A stretch of 64,000 nt of DNA from Yponomeuta sedellus (Eukaryota; Arthropoda; Insecta; Lepidoptera; Yponomeutidae). Position numbers and translations under genes: made by a program. This document shows positions 38,503 through 48,722 of this stretch, piece by piece; position 1 is the stretch's first letter; every line of letters begins with the position of its first letter. The DNA lies in contig CAKOGX010000007.1 in assembly GCA_934045075.1 (NCBI GenBank), positions 1 to 64,000 of the forward strand, given 5' to 3'. A model generated the notes under the pieces. That model did no database searches and was not told the origin of the DNA. It worked only from the letters and a program-made list of their open reading frames with translations.

Positions 38503-39546
38503 GGTAACGCGGGGGAATGCATTTACGCACTTCACCACTCTGCTGTCAGGGGACAACAGAGCGGCTTCGTGTGGGACTCCCAGCCTGAGGGCTGGACTAC
38601 CCACTAAACCCCCGCGGTGATCCTCCTCTCCTCTACCGGGTCGCGGGGTAGGCCAAAGGTTAAATCACCGCGACCCGGCAAGAGGTCGCCCCTCCACGTG
38701 AGGGGCTCGACTGGTGGGGGAGCCAAGGTGGCTCCCCAGCGGCGCCCCCTGCCCCATCGCTACGACGGGGCAAGGAAACGCCGCGTCTCCTCGGGGGGGC
38801 CATATAGGCCCCCATACGCTCCAATGCGCCGCCCCCCCCACATCACATTGCTAAAACAATGGGACTAGAGGGGGCGGCGCATCGCTGCGAGGCCCGTCGC
38901 GTCGCTCACCAGCGCTTCTCTGAGAACAGAGAAGGTGGAGAGCGAGCGCGCGGGCCCTCTCTGTGCCGGAAGGCACCCCCGGATCACGCAGGGGCGCCTT
39001 CCGGCCCGCCGTGTTAGAGGCGGAGAGTCCCCTGACCCCCCGCCCACGGCACTGATCCGACTGGTACGAGGCGCCCGGAGGCGCCCCCCCCAGCCGGATC
39101 TCCTCCTCTTGGTCGCTTGGGTCCCACTCCACGGTGTGAAGCAGGGCCCAAGCGACTAAACGGTCGCAGGGGATAGGGAGAGAGGCGCACCGCAATACCA
39201 GCACTCCTCCTCCCCTGCGACCCCACCGCGTCCGCCATCAACCGGTGGCGGCCCCGGTAAGGCCGCGGCAGGCAGGGAGAGCGGCGCACCGTAATACCGG
39301 CACTCCTCTCCCGCCGCGGCCTCCTCCTTACGGCTGCGATGCCGCCCATACGACATCGCAGCCCGCCTCAGTGGCGGTGCTGCCCATACAGCACCGCCAC
39401 CTACTGACCGCTCGACTCGCAAGCGAGGAGCGGTCCCTCCGCGGTTGCTCTTGGTTTCACCGTGGGTGTGTTCCCGCCCGTAGGCCCCCACGGCTACTTA
39501 GCCCCCTCGCCACGACAAGGCGGCAACCGTCGAGGGGGAGGGGGAG
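38503..39546 (-). mobile_element. SGE-1 copy 16 (long form)
   Basis: About 1.04 kb with J4/2 C-C-A-A. After its 5' end only GG precedes the next T-run, so copy 17 follows with no full telomeric unit between. Confidence 0.85.
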
Positions 39547-39562
39547 GTTTTTTTTTTTTTTT

Positions 39563-40610
39563 GGTAACGCGGGGGAATGCATTTACGCACTTCACCACTC
39601 TGCTGTCAGGGGACAACAGAGCGGCTTCGTGTGGGACTCCCAGCCCGAGGGCTGGACTACCCACTAAACCCCCGCGGTGATCCTCCTCTCCTCTACCGGG
39701 TCGCGGGGTAGGCCAAAGGTTAAATCACCGCGACCCGGCAAGAGGTCGCCCCTCCACGTGAGGGGCTCGACTGTTGGGGGAGCCAGAGTGGCTCCCCAGC
39801 GGCGCCCCCTGCCCCATCGCTACGACGGGGCAAGGAAACGCCGCGTCTCCTCGGGGGGGCCATAAAGGCCCCCATACGCTCCAATGCGCCGCCCCCCCAC
39901 ATCACATTGCTAAAACAATGGGACTAGAGGGGGCGGCGCATCGCTGCGAGGCCCGTCGCGTCGCTCACCAGCGCTTCTCTGAGAACAGAGAAGGTGGAGA
40001 GCGAGCGCGCGGGCCCTCTCTGTGCTGGAAGGCACCCCCGGATCACGCAGGGGCGCCTTCCGGCCCGCCGTGTTAGAGGCGGAGAGTCCCCTGACCCCCC
40101 GCCCACGGCACTGATCCGACTGGTACGAGGCACCCGGAGGCGCCCCCCCCAGCCGGACCTCCTCCTCTTGGTCGCTTGGGTCCCACTCCACGGTGTGAAG
40201 CAGGGCCCAAGCGACTAAACGGTCGCAGGGGACAGGGAGAGAGGCGCACCGCAATACCAGCACTCCTCTTCCCCTGCGACCCCACCGCGTCCGCCATCAA
40301 CCGGTGGCGGCCCCGGTAAGGCCGCGGCAGGCAGGGAGAGCGGCGCACCGTAATACCGGCACTCCTCTCCCGCCGCGGCCTCCTCCCTTCGGCTGCGACG
40401 CCGCCCATACGGCATCGCAGCCCGCCTCAGTGGCGGTGCTGCCCATACAGCACCGCCACCTACTGACCGCTCGACTCGCAAGCGAGGAGCGGTCCCTCCG
40501 CGGTTGCTCTTGGTTTCACCGTGGGTGTGTTCCCGCCCGTAGGCCCCCACGGCTACTTAGCCCCCTCGCCACGACAAGGCGGCAACCGTCGAGGGGGAGG
40601 GGGAGGGGGA
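39563..40610 (-). mobile_element. SGE-1 copy 17 (long form)
   Basis: About 1.05 kb with J4/2 C-C-A-A. The 5' end shows GGGGGA repeated three times. It is followed by GG and the T-run of copy 18. Confidence 0.85.
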
Positions 40611-40629
40611 GGTTTTTTTTTTTTTTTTT

Positions 40630-41671
40630 GGTAACGCGGGGGAATGCATTTACGCACTTCACCACTCTGCTGTCAGGGGACAACAGAGCGGCATCGTGTG
40701 GGACTCCCAGCCCAAGGGCTGGACTACCCACTAAACCCCCGCGGTGATCCTCCTCTCCTCTACCGGGTCGCGGGGTAGGCCAAAGGTTAAGTCACCGCGA
40801 CCCGGCAAGAGGTCGCCCCACTGGAGGGGCTCGACTGGTGGGGGAGCCAGAGTGGCTCCCCAGCGGCGCCCCCTGCCCCATCGCTACGACGGGGCAAGGA
40901 AACGCCGCGTCTCCTCGGGGGGGCCATATAGGCCCCCATACGCTCCAATGCGCCGCCCCCCCCCATCCCATTGCTAAAACAATGGGACTAGAGGGGGCGG
41001 CGCATCGCTGCGAGGCCCGTCGCGTCGCTCACCAGCACTTCTCTGAGAACAGAGAAGGTGGAGAGCGAGCACGCGGGCCCTCTCTGTGCTGGAAGGCACC
41101 CCCGGATCACGCAGGGGCGCCTTCCGGCCCGCCGTGTTAGAGGCGGCGGGTCCCCTGACCCTCCGCCCACGGCCCTGGTCCGACTGGTACGAGGCGCACA
41201 AGGCGCCCCCCCCAGCCGGACCTCCTCCTCTTGGTCGCCCGGGTCCCGCTCCACAGTGTGAAACAGGGCCCAGGCGACTAGACGGTCGCAGGGGATAGGG
41301 AGAGAGGCGCACCGCAATACCAGCACTCCTCTTCCCCTGCGACCCCACCGCGTCCGCCATCAACCGGTGGCGGCCCCGGTAAGGCCGCGGCAGGCAGGGA
41401 GAGCGGCGCACCGTAATACCGGCACTCCTCTCCCGCCGCGGCCTCCTCCCTTCGGCTGCGATGCCGCCCATACGGCATCGCAGCCCGCCTCAGTGGCGGT
41501 GCTGCCCATACAGCACCGCCACCTACTGACCGCTCGACTCGCAAGCGAGGAGCGGTCCCTCCGCGGTTGCTCTTGGTTTCACCGTGGGTGTGTTCCCGCC
41601 CGTAGGCCCCCACGGCTACTTAGCCCCCTCGCCACGACAAGGCGGCAACCGTCGAGGGGGGGGGAGGGGGA
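40630..41671 (-). mobile_element. SGE-1 copy 18 (long form)
   Basis: About 1.04 kb with J4/2 C-C-A-A. It is the last of three long copies stacked head to tail (38503-41671). Confidence 0.85.
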
Positions 41672-41705
41672 GGTTAGGTTAGGTTAGGTTAGGTTAGGTT
41701 CGGTT
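41672..41705 (+). repeat. (TTAGG)n tract with one variant TTCGG unit
   Basis: About 6 units. The last is the variant TTCGG (41699-41703) directly before the S2 5' end. The same variant reappears after the S2 poly(A), at about 48681-48685. Confidence 0.9.
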
Positions 41706-41878
41706 AGTCTGCGTCGGTACGCCATTGCGAGTAGATGTGTGCGCTGCTAGCTACTGTGCAAACTAGTACCCGCAGCAATTGCTTTTGTTTATTTATTAAT
41801 AAATAAAAGTGTGAAGTGCCTGTTTACGTGTGCATCTGTGTTTGGCGTGTGCGTGCATAGTGCACGTTATAAGCTACG

Positions 41879-44404
41879 ATGGATGCGGCCGCGGCGCCTG
41901 GCGCCGATCTGTCGGCTGCCGGCGCCGCTATGGCGGGACACGGCGAGGCGTCTGGCGGCGGCGCCCGAACTACCCACGCAAAATCTACCCGCGGTAAGTT
42001 GTGGGTGGTGGCAGCGAGGAAGCGAGGCCGCTCCGCTGAGTCGGATGGGTCGTGGGACTCTGAGCCAGATGGCGAGGAGACGGCTTTGCTCCCTAAGGTG
42101 TCCCGCGTAGGGGCGCGCGGCGGTGTCGCCGCAAGGGCCCGTGGCAGAACGGCGAAGCGCGGCGGCGCCCGTAGAACGGCTGGTGAGGCGAAGGAGGCCG
42201 CCCGCGAAGAGCAGAAGCTCTGCGCGCAGGCAGAGGTGGCGAGCCTTACGGCTCAATACTATCGTCGGTCGACATCGCCGCGTGCCTCGACGTCAGCGGC
42301 GTTCGCGGGGGGCGTCGTACCGGTGGGGGAACTTGTGGCCCAGATAAACTCGGCTATTCTATACATAGCTGAAGTGGGCCGCAAGTCCAAAAATATAAAG
42401 GGCGAGCTGCTTGGTGGCCTGAAGAAGGCTACGGCGGCGATCGGGGACGCTGTTGCGGAACTGAGTGTCCGCACGGCTACCGCCGAGACCCGCCGTGTCT
42501 CCGAGGAGAATGCCCGCCTCCGCGCTAGGGTCGACGAGCTGGAGAAGGCGAGCCGTGCCCCTGTTGTGGCACCCGTGCAGGCTGCCGCCGCCGCTGTTCG
42601 CGATTTGCCTGCAGCTGCCGCCGCTGTTCGTGCCTCGCCGGCTGCCGCCGCGGCGCGTGTGCCGCCGGCGGCTGACTCCGGGCGTGTACGGCCGGCGGCC
42701 GTTGCCGGATCGGCGCGTGCGCCGGCGACTGCTGCGGCACGTGTGACCCACGGGTCGCCGGCCGCGACGGCGCGTGGGCCGCCAGCCGCCACGGTGCGTG
42801 GGCCGCCGGCCGTCGCGGTGCGTGTGCCGCCGGCGGTCGTGATGCGTGGGCCGCCGGCCGCTACGGTGCGTGGGCCGCCGGCCGTCACCGTGCGTGTGCC
42901 GCCGGCGGTCGCGGTGCGTGGGCCGCCGGCCGCAGCGGTGCGTGGGCCGCCGGCCGTCACGGTGCGTGTGCCGCCGGCCGCCGCTGTACGCGGGCCGCCG
43001 CCGCCCGCCGCCGTGCGCGGGTCAACGCCCGCCGCGGTGCGCGGGTCGCCGGCCGCCGTGGTGCGTGCCGCGCCGGCCTCCGGCGCCGGCGTGCGCGCTA
43101 CGGTGTCGGCGGCTGCTGCTCGGGTGGCGGCGGCACGTGTTGCTACACGCGGCACATATGCGGGTGCGGTGGCTGGCGGACGTGTTGGCTGCTCGCCCGC
43201 TTCTGCCGGCGGGCGTGCGGTAGGCGCGCGTGGCGACTTGCCTGCGGTGGCGACGAGTGTGAGGGAGGACGCGGCGGCGACCGCCCGCTTGCCACCCGCC
43301 ACCTGCGTTGATGATGAGACGGACGACGTCGACGTCGAGGTGATCGACGACACGCCGACTGCCGCCTCGCCCGCGGCCTGGGTGGTGCACGAGACACCCG
43401 CCCGTCGTCGCCGGCGTCGTAGGACGATGGCGGCGCGTCGGGTACCCGACGGCGAGCTGTCGGGGCCCGCCACTGCGTCCGTCCCGCTCGCGGGACCGGT
43501 GACGGCGGTGACTCGTGGGACCGCGGGGACGCCACCCACGCCAGGCCAGCTGGCCGCGCGCAAGCTGCGTCTGCCGCGTTCTGCTGCTGTCGTTATCACG
43601 CTGCAGCCGGAGGCGATGGAAGCGGGTATGACGTATGCGCAGGTGATTTCGGAAGCGAGGTCAAAAATTGACATCGCTTCGCTTGAGATCACCTCGCTGC
43701 GGTTCAAGCGATCGGTCACCGGGGCGCGGGTGCTGGAGGTGGCGGGGGCGGGTGCCGCGAGTGCTACCAAGGCGGACGCGCTGGCCCGGAAACTGGAGGA
43801 GGTGCTCGGCTCGCAGACGGCGAGAGTTTCGAGGCCGATCAAGTCCGCAGAACTGCGGGTGTTCGGCCTCGACGACTCCGTCACAGCGGACGAGGTCACT
43901 GCTGCGGTGGCTCGCTCAGGCGAATGTGAACGGGGGGCGGTAAAGTGCGGTGAGGTGCGCCCTGGCGCGACCGGCGCTTGCGCAGCTTGGGTGCGCTGCC
44001 CCGTGTCTGCGGCGAAGAAGGTCCTCGCGGCGGGCCGCCTCTCAGTCGGATGGGGCATGGCCCGAGTAGAGCTGCTGACGGCGCGCCCACTGCGCTGCTA
44101 CAGGTGCTTGGAGCCTGGCCACACGCGTGCGCTATGCCCGTCGACGGAGGACCGCAGTGATCTGTGTTATCGCTGCGGTGAGCCCGGCCACAAGGCCGGC
44201 GCCTGCCACGCCACGCCGCGCTGCACCCTGTGCGCGGCGGCGGGTAGGCCTTCTGAGCACACGTGCGGCAGCAAAGCCTGCCCTGCACCGAGGAGAGCGC
44301 CGGTGGCGAGTCTGGGCCCACAGGCCCCTCCCCAGCCACAGCGCCAGCCGACCCCCGGTGCAGGGGCGGCTACTGCGGAGGCTGACATGGACACTGCCGC
44401 GTAG
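41879..44404 (+). CDS. S2 ORF1: gag-like protein with expanded Pro/Ala repeat
   Basis: 841 aa. Residues 1-120 are basic and Ala/Gly-rich. About 170-235 is a helical segment (QINSAILYIAEVGRKSKNIK, TRRVSEENARLRARVDELEK). About 242-420 is a degenerate repeat of six-residue type (VRGPPA, VRVPPA), absent from S1, which accounts for most of the extra length. A conserved domain from about 580 follows (AAVVITLQPEAMEAGMTYAQ, SAELRVFGLDDSVTADEV). Three knuckles CYRCLEPGHTRALC (740-753), CYRCGEPGHKAGAC and CTLCAAAGRPSEH..C close the protein. The TAG stop directly abuts the ORF2 ATG (TAGATG). The long open frame on the other strand (42259-44058) is a GC-driven shadow. Confidence 0.9.
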   Translation: MDAAAAPGADLSAAGAAMAGHGEASGGGARTTHAKSTRGKLWVVAARKRGRSAESDGSWDSEPDGEETALLPKVSRVGARGGVAARARGRTAKRGGARRTAGEAKEAAREEQKLCAQAEVASLTAQYYRRSTSPRASTSAAFAGGVVPVGELVAQINSAILYIAEVGRKSKNIKGELLGGLKKATAAIGDAVAELSVRTATAETRRVSEENARLRARVDELEKASRAPVVAPVQAAAAAVRDLPAAAAAVRASPAAAAARVPPAADSGRVRPAAVAGSARAPATAAARVTHGSPAATARGPPAATVRGPPAVAVRVPPAVVMRGPPAATVRGPPAVTVRVPPAVAVRGPPAAAVRGPPAVTVRVPPAAAVRGPPPPAAVRGSTPAAVRGSPAAVVRAAPASGAGVRATVSAAAARVAAARVATRGTYAGAVAGGRVGCSPASAGGRAVGARGDLPAVATSVREDAAATARLPPATCVDDETDDVDVEVIDDTPTAASPAAWVVHETPARRRRRRRTMAARRVPDGELSGPATASVPLAGPVTAVTRGTAGTPPTPGQLAARKLRLPRSAAVVITLQPEAMEAGMTYAQVISEARSKIDIASLEITSLRFKRSVTGARVLEVAGAGAASATKADALARKLEEVLGSQTARVSRPIKSAELRVFGLDDSVTADEVTAAVARSGECERGAVKCGEVRPGATGACAAWVRCPVSAAKKVLAAGRLSVGWGMARVELLTARPLRCYRCLEPGHTRALCPSTEDRSDLCYRCGEPGHKAGACHATPRCTLCAAAGRPSEHTCGSKACPAPRRAPVASLGPQAPPQPQRQPTPGAGAATAEADMDTAA
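42755..43070 (+). repeat. In-frame minisatellite in S2 ORF1
   Basis: Imperfect GTGCGTGGGCCGCCGGCC-type units of about 18 bp, often paired as 36 bp, encode repeated VRGPPA/VRVPPA. Unit number probably varies between copies by slippage or recombination, and the frame is kept. Confidence 0.85.
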
Positions 44405-47400
44405 ATGGCCGCGTGCAGATTCCTGCAGGCCAATCTGAACCACTGCGCGAGAGCACAGGACTTGCTGATCCAGAGCCTTGCGCAGTGGCAGATACACGTG
44501 GCGGTTGTCGCTGAGCCTTACCGGGTTCCGGCGCACTCCGGCTGGGCGGGTGACGACGACGGCACTGTCGCATTGGTCGTGAGGACGGGCGCTGGGGCAC
44601 CACCGTTGGAGCGGCTGTCGAAGGGGCGCGGGTGGGTCGCGGGGGAGGTCGATGGCACGTTGATCGTCGCCGTGTACTTCTCTCCGAACGGTTCACTTAA
44701 GCAGTTCGAGCGATACCTCCGCCAGCTCGAAGTGTTGGTGGCCGGGCGCCGTCCTCGCCACGTGCTTGTCGCCGGGGACCTCAACGCCAAGTCGCCGATG
44801 TGGGAGTCCTCGGTGACCAACGCGCGAGGAAGGGAGGCGGAGGACTGGGCCGTTGCGGGAGGCTACACGGCATTGAACAGGGGAGGGGTGCACACTTGTG
44901 TACGGCACGAGGGAGGATCAGTCGTGGACGTCACGTTTGCGACACACTCCCTTGCGCGCCGCGTCACGGGTTGGGAAGTCCTGGAGGAGGTAGAAACTCT
45001 GTCGGACCACCGATACATTCGGTTCGATGTGACGGCCCTCTCTACGGCCCCGACCGACCTGTGGCACCCTCTGCCGGGAGAGCCCCCGCGCTGGGCTGTC
45101 AAACAGCTGGACAGGGAGCTGCTGCACGAGACCGCCGAGGTTGAAGCCTGGGTCAAGGGCTCCGCCGTCAGCCCCGAGGATACAGACGTTGCGGCCGAGG
45201 TTCAGTGGCTTCGTGGGGCGCTAACGCGAGCCTGTGACGTAGCGATGCCCCGTCTTCGGCCTGGTGCCCCCTTTCGCCGCGTGCACTGGTGGTCACCGGA
45301 GATCGCGGAACTGCGGCTCGCCTGCGTGCGCGCTAGGCGTGCACACGCCCGCAGCCGCCGGCGGCGACGCCGCGATCCCGAGGAGGAGGACCGCCTGCTT
45401 GCGGCGTACAGGGAGAGCAAGACTGCTCTGTCGACGGCCATTGCGGCGGCAAAGGACGCCGGATTCGCAGAAATGCTGGCCTCCCTTGATGCGGACCCGT
45501 GGGGCCGTCCGTACCGAATGGTGCGAGACAAGCTCCGCCCGTTTGCGCCGCCGCTCACCCGAAGCATGAGGCCGGAGACGGTGGACACCGTGGTCGCCGG
45601 CCTATTTCCGCCCGCGAATGGCCTTACGCCTCCCTCGATGGGGCTACTGGAAGGGACGGCCGAAACCGAAGTGCCTGAAGTGACGGCGGCAGAGCTTGGT
45701 GCCGCTCTGCAACGCCTTCGCGGCCGCAGAAAGGCCCCGGGCTTAGACGGGATACCGGGGCGCGCGTTGATCATCGCCCTGGACCCTCTGGAGGAGAGGT
45801 TCAGGGCCTTGCTCACCGCGTGCCTCGTGCGGGGCCAGTTTCCCCGCCCATGGAAGGTGGGTAAACTGGTACTGCTGAGGAAGGAGGGCCGACCGGCGGA
45901 CTTGCCATCAGGCTACCGCCCGCTCGTTCTCTTGGATGAGGTGGGGAAGCTGTTCGAGCGCATCCTGGTGGCCCGACTCGTGCGGCACATGGAGACGGTG
46001 GGGCCGGATCTTTCCGAGGCCCAATTTGGGTTCCGGCACTTCCGGTCCACCGTCGACGCGATCCGCAGAGTGAAGGGGATGGCGGAGGAGGCGCTGGCGG
46101 GACGCGATATGTTACTCGCTGTTTCGCTCGACATAGCGAACGCGTTTAACACCCTCCCCTGGGCCTGCATTGAGGAGGCGCTCCGGTACCACGGCTTCCC
46201 GGAGCACATGCGCCGCATCATCGGAGCTTACCTCTCCGAGAGGGAGGTCCGGTATCCGGCGCGGGACGAGTGGGCGGCGAAACCCATGTCGCGCGGCGTT
46301 CCACAGGGCTCGGCCCTTGGCCCTACGCTGTGGAACATCGGCTTCGACTGGGTGCTGCGGGGTGCGCTGCCGGAGGGCGCCGGCGTGACCTGCTATGCAG
46401 ATGACACGCTGGTCACCTCCCGCGGCGCTAACTTTAGCGAAGCGGCCGCGCTCGCTACCGCGAGTGTAGAGGAGGTGCTTCAGCGCATCCGAGGACTTGG
46501 GCTGGAGGTGGCGCTCCACAAATGCGAGGCCCTGTGCATTCATGGGCCGCGGAGGGGGCCGCCGAATGGGGCTCGAGTGACGGTGGATGGGGTGGGGATC
46601 GATGTCGGGTCGGCCATGCGCTACCTCGGCATCGTTCTGGACTCGCGTCTGACGTTTTGCGAGCACTTCCGACGGCTCGCGCCGCGACTCATGGCCGCGT
46701 GCAGTGCCCTCGGCCGCCTGCTGCCGAACGTCGGTGGGCCGAATGCGGCTTGCCGGCGGCTTTACGCGCTGGTGGTGCGGTCGATGGCGCTGTACGGAGC
46801 ACCCGTGTGGGAGGACTCCCTGGGGCGGGCTAACAGGGCCCTGCTGCACCGTCCGCAGAGGGCTATTTGCCTGCGAATGGTGCACGGCTACCGCACCGTC
46901 TCTTATGAGGCGGCGTGTGTGCTGGCCGCTTGCCTGCCCTGGGAGATGGATGCACGTGTGCTCACGCTGGTGTACGACCGCGTCGCCGAGTGCCGGGCCG
47001 CGGGGGAGCCCCCGTCCAGGGAGGAGATGCTGCGTTGGCGCATGCGTGCTCGCAGACGTCTGCTCATCAGATGGCTGCGCGCACTCGAGGAGCCTACGGC
47101 GGGCCACGACACTATCGCCGCGGTGAGGCCGATTCTCGAGCGATGGCTGACGAGGAGGCACGGAGTCCTCTCCTTCCACCTTACGCAGCTCCTCTCGGGG
47201 CACGGTTGCTTCGGGAGATATCTGTGGAGGGTGGCGGGAGCGGAACCCACACCCGAGTGCCACCACTGCGGTCACGACGAGGACACGGCACATCACACGT
47301 TGGTGGAGTGCCCGGCGTGGGCGGGCGAGAGGGCGGCGCTGACTGTCGTGATAGGGGTGGACCTGTCGCTGCCGGCCGTCGTGCGCTCGATGGTCGACAG

Positions 47401-47563
47401 CGAGGTTGCTTGGCGGGCCGTCCAGGCCTTCGCTGAGGCAGTCATGACTGCTAAAGAGGAGGCTGAGAGGCAGCGCGAGCGTGACCCCGAGGCACGGCGC
47501 GGAAGGCGGGAGCGCAGAAGGCGCAGAGCGGGTGTCGGTCAGAGGGTGCAAGACCCGGGGTAG
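44405..47563 (+). CDS. S2 ORF2: endonuclease / reverse transcriptase
   Basis: 1052 aa. Endonuclease: LQANLNHCARAQDL, VAEPYRV, GDLNAKSPMWES, SVVDVTFAT and SDHRYIRFD. Note GDLN where S1 has GDFN. RT: APGLDGIPGRAL, GYRPLVLLDEVGKLFERIL, QFGFRHFRST, SLDIANAFNTLPW, GVPQGSALGPTLWN and YADD at 664-667. The C-terminal CHHC..H..C motif lies at about 952-969, then a strongly basic tail. There is no RNase H. Start ATG immediately follows the ORF1 stop, so reinitiation after ORF1 is likely, comparable to the UAAUG arrangement I recall for Bombyx SART1. All core residues are present, so it may be active. Confidence 0.92.
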   Translation: MAACRFLQANLNHCARAQDLLIQSLAQWQIHVAVVAEPYRVPAHSGWAGDDDGTVALVVRTGAGAPPLERLSKGRGWVAGEVDGTLIVAVYFSPNGSLKQFERYLRQLEVLVAGRRPRHVLVAGDLNAKSPMWESSVTNARGREAEDWAVAGGYTALNRGGVHTCVRHEGGSVVDVTFATHSLARRVTGWEVLEEVETLSDHRYIRFDVTALSTAPTDLWHPLPGEPPRWAVKQLDRELLHETAEVEAWVKGSAVSPEDTDVAAEVQWLRGALTRACDVAMPRLRPGAPFRRVHWWSPEIAELRLACVRARRAHARSRRRRRRDPEEEDRLLAAYRESKTALSTAIAAAKDAGFAEMLASLDADPWGRPYRMVRDKLRPFAPPLTRSMRPETVDTVVAGLFPPANGLTPPSMGLLEGTAETEVPEVTAAELGAALQRLRGRRKAPGLDGIPGRALIIALDPLEERFRALLTACLVRGQFPRPWKVGKLVLLRKEGRPADLPSGYRPLVLLDEVGKLFERILVARLVRHMETVGPDLSEAQFGFRHFRSTVDAIRRVKGMAEEALAGRDMLLAVSLDIANAFNTLPWACIEEALRYHGFPEHMRRIIGAYLSEREVRYPARDEWAAKPMSRGVPQGSALGPTLWNIGFDWVLRGALPEGAGVTCYADDTLVTSRGANFSEAAALATASVEEVLQRIRGLGLEVALHKCEALCIHGPRRGPPNGARVTVDGVGIDVGSAMRYLGIVLDSRLTFCEHFRRLAPRLMAACSALGRLLPNVGGPNAACRRLYALVVRSMALYGAPVWEDSLGRANRALLHRPQRAICLRMVHGYRTVSYEAACVLAACLPWEMDARVLTLVYDRVAECRAAGEPPSREEMLRWRMRARRRLLIRWLRALEEPTAGHDTIAAVRPILERWLTRRHGVLSFHLTQLLSGHGCFGRYLWRVAGAEPTPECHHCGHDEDTAHHTLVECPAWAGERAALTVVIGVDLSLPAVVRSMVDSEVAWRAVQAFAEAVMTAKEEAERQRERDPEARRGRRERRRRRAGVGQRVQDPG

Positions 47564-48651
47564 GTCTTGCGCCTGAATGACGAAGTGTCGGTCGGCGCCG
47601 TGTCTAGTGTCCCTGACACGGCGGTCGGCAAGATAGAGGGATGAAAGTGATTTCATGAATGAGGATTAATTTATGGGGCGGCGGGCACCAGCCGCGCCGA
47701 CCGCGCACGCGAGGAGTGCGTGAGTAAATGTGATGGATGAACGGTGCAGAGGTCGTGCTGAATCTGGAGTTGTGATCTGGGTAGCATGATCGGCACATAA
47801 GACGAGGAGAGGGATGGCGCTCAGGTCGTGCCTGCTGGCTGGCGCGGAGCGCTCGTCACTGACCTGCGACCCGCGTCTAGTACGGTACGATCAGCGACAG
47901 AAGAAGAATGAATGGCTCGTTATACATGCCGGACCGCGGGCTGGGCGTTACCACGCGCTTGCTTCGCGGTCCGAATGGTGTGCCGAGCAGATATACCAGG
48001 TGATGGATGAGTGGTGCTCGGATCGTGCTAGATCGACGTGGAGCGGGCGCCACCACACGTGCGACCCACGATCGTAACTGGTGCGACCGTCACATAAGAC
48101 GAGGAGAGGGATGGCGCTCAGATCGTGCCTTCCGGCTGGCGCGGAGCGCTCGTCACTGACCTGCGACCTGCGTCTAGTACGGTACGATCAGTGACAGAAG
48201 ATGAATGAATGGCTCGTTATACATGCCAGACCGCGGGCCGGGCGTCACCACGCGCTTGCCCCGCGATCGGAATGGTGTGCCGAGCAGAAATACAAGGTGA
48301 TGGAAGAGTGGTGCTAGGTACGTGCTAGATCGACGTGGAGCGGGCGCCACCACACGTGCGACCCACGATCGTAACTGGTGCGACCAGCACAACAAACAAG
48401 ATATGATGGATGCTATGATAAAGAGAATGGGGGTAGCGGAGCGCCTATGGCTCCTCCACCGCTACCCTATGCGGAAACGCAAAAGGTGGGGACGGGGTCG
48501 CCAGCCGAGTTGCGGAGGTGTCTTTGCGAATCACGTAGCTCGGTGTGAATGGCGAGAGACGGAACACCGGAGGGGTTTTAGTGGGTGCAAGCCCCACATA
48601 ACCCGGCGTTTTCCCCGAGACGCCGGGTATCTGTCAGAGATTTCCCCTCCG
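47564..48651 (+). other. S2 3' UTR with 297-bp tandem duplication and terminal fold
   Basis: Two similar units start with CACATAAGACGAGG at 47794 and 48091. The terminal fold (48568-48651) has outer stem CGGAGGGG/CCCCTCCG, TTTTAG, inner stem GTGGG/CCCAC, ATAACC and hairpin ACCCGGCG/CGCCGGGT, ending at the poly(A). About 683 bases of an equivalent 3' UTR occur in C1. Reading frames in this region are not supported as genes. Confidence 0.8.
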
Positions 48652-48673
48652 AAAAAAAAAAAAAAAAAAAAAA

Positions 48674-48705
48674 GGTTAGGTTCGGTTAGGTTAGGTTAGG
48701 TTAGG
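48674..48705 (+). repeat. (TTAGG)n tract with one variant TTCGG unit
   Basis: About 6 units, the second being TTCGG, mirroring the left flank of S2. Confidence 0.9.
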
Positions 48706-48722
48706 TTTTTTTTTTTTTTTTT

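Larger units (their letters stand above)
41706..48673 (+). mobile_element. S2: full-length SART-polarity retrotransposon
   Basis: About 6.97 kb: 5' UTR 41706-41878, ORF1, ORF2, 3' UTR 47564-48651 and poly(A) 48652-48673. Both flanks contain GGTTAGGTTCGGTTA, apparently a target-site duplication of about 15 bp. Very GC-rich, with both ORFs open. Clearly related to S1 but well diverged. No RNase H. Confidence 0.9.

Noticed and set aside
42259..44058. 599-codon open frame on the minus strand inside S2 ORF1
   Set aside because: It mirrors the GC-rich ORF1 codons, is low in complexity, has no recognisable domain and opposes a protein with clear zinc knuckles.
47814..48077. Possible small gene in the S2 3' UTR
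   Set aside because: Lies in a tandemly duplicated UTR; the second unit does not keep the frame.
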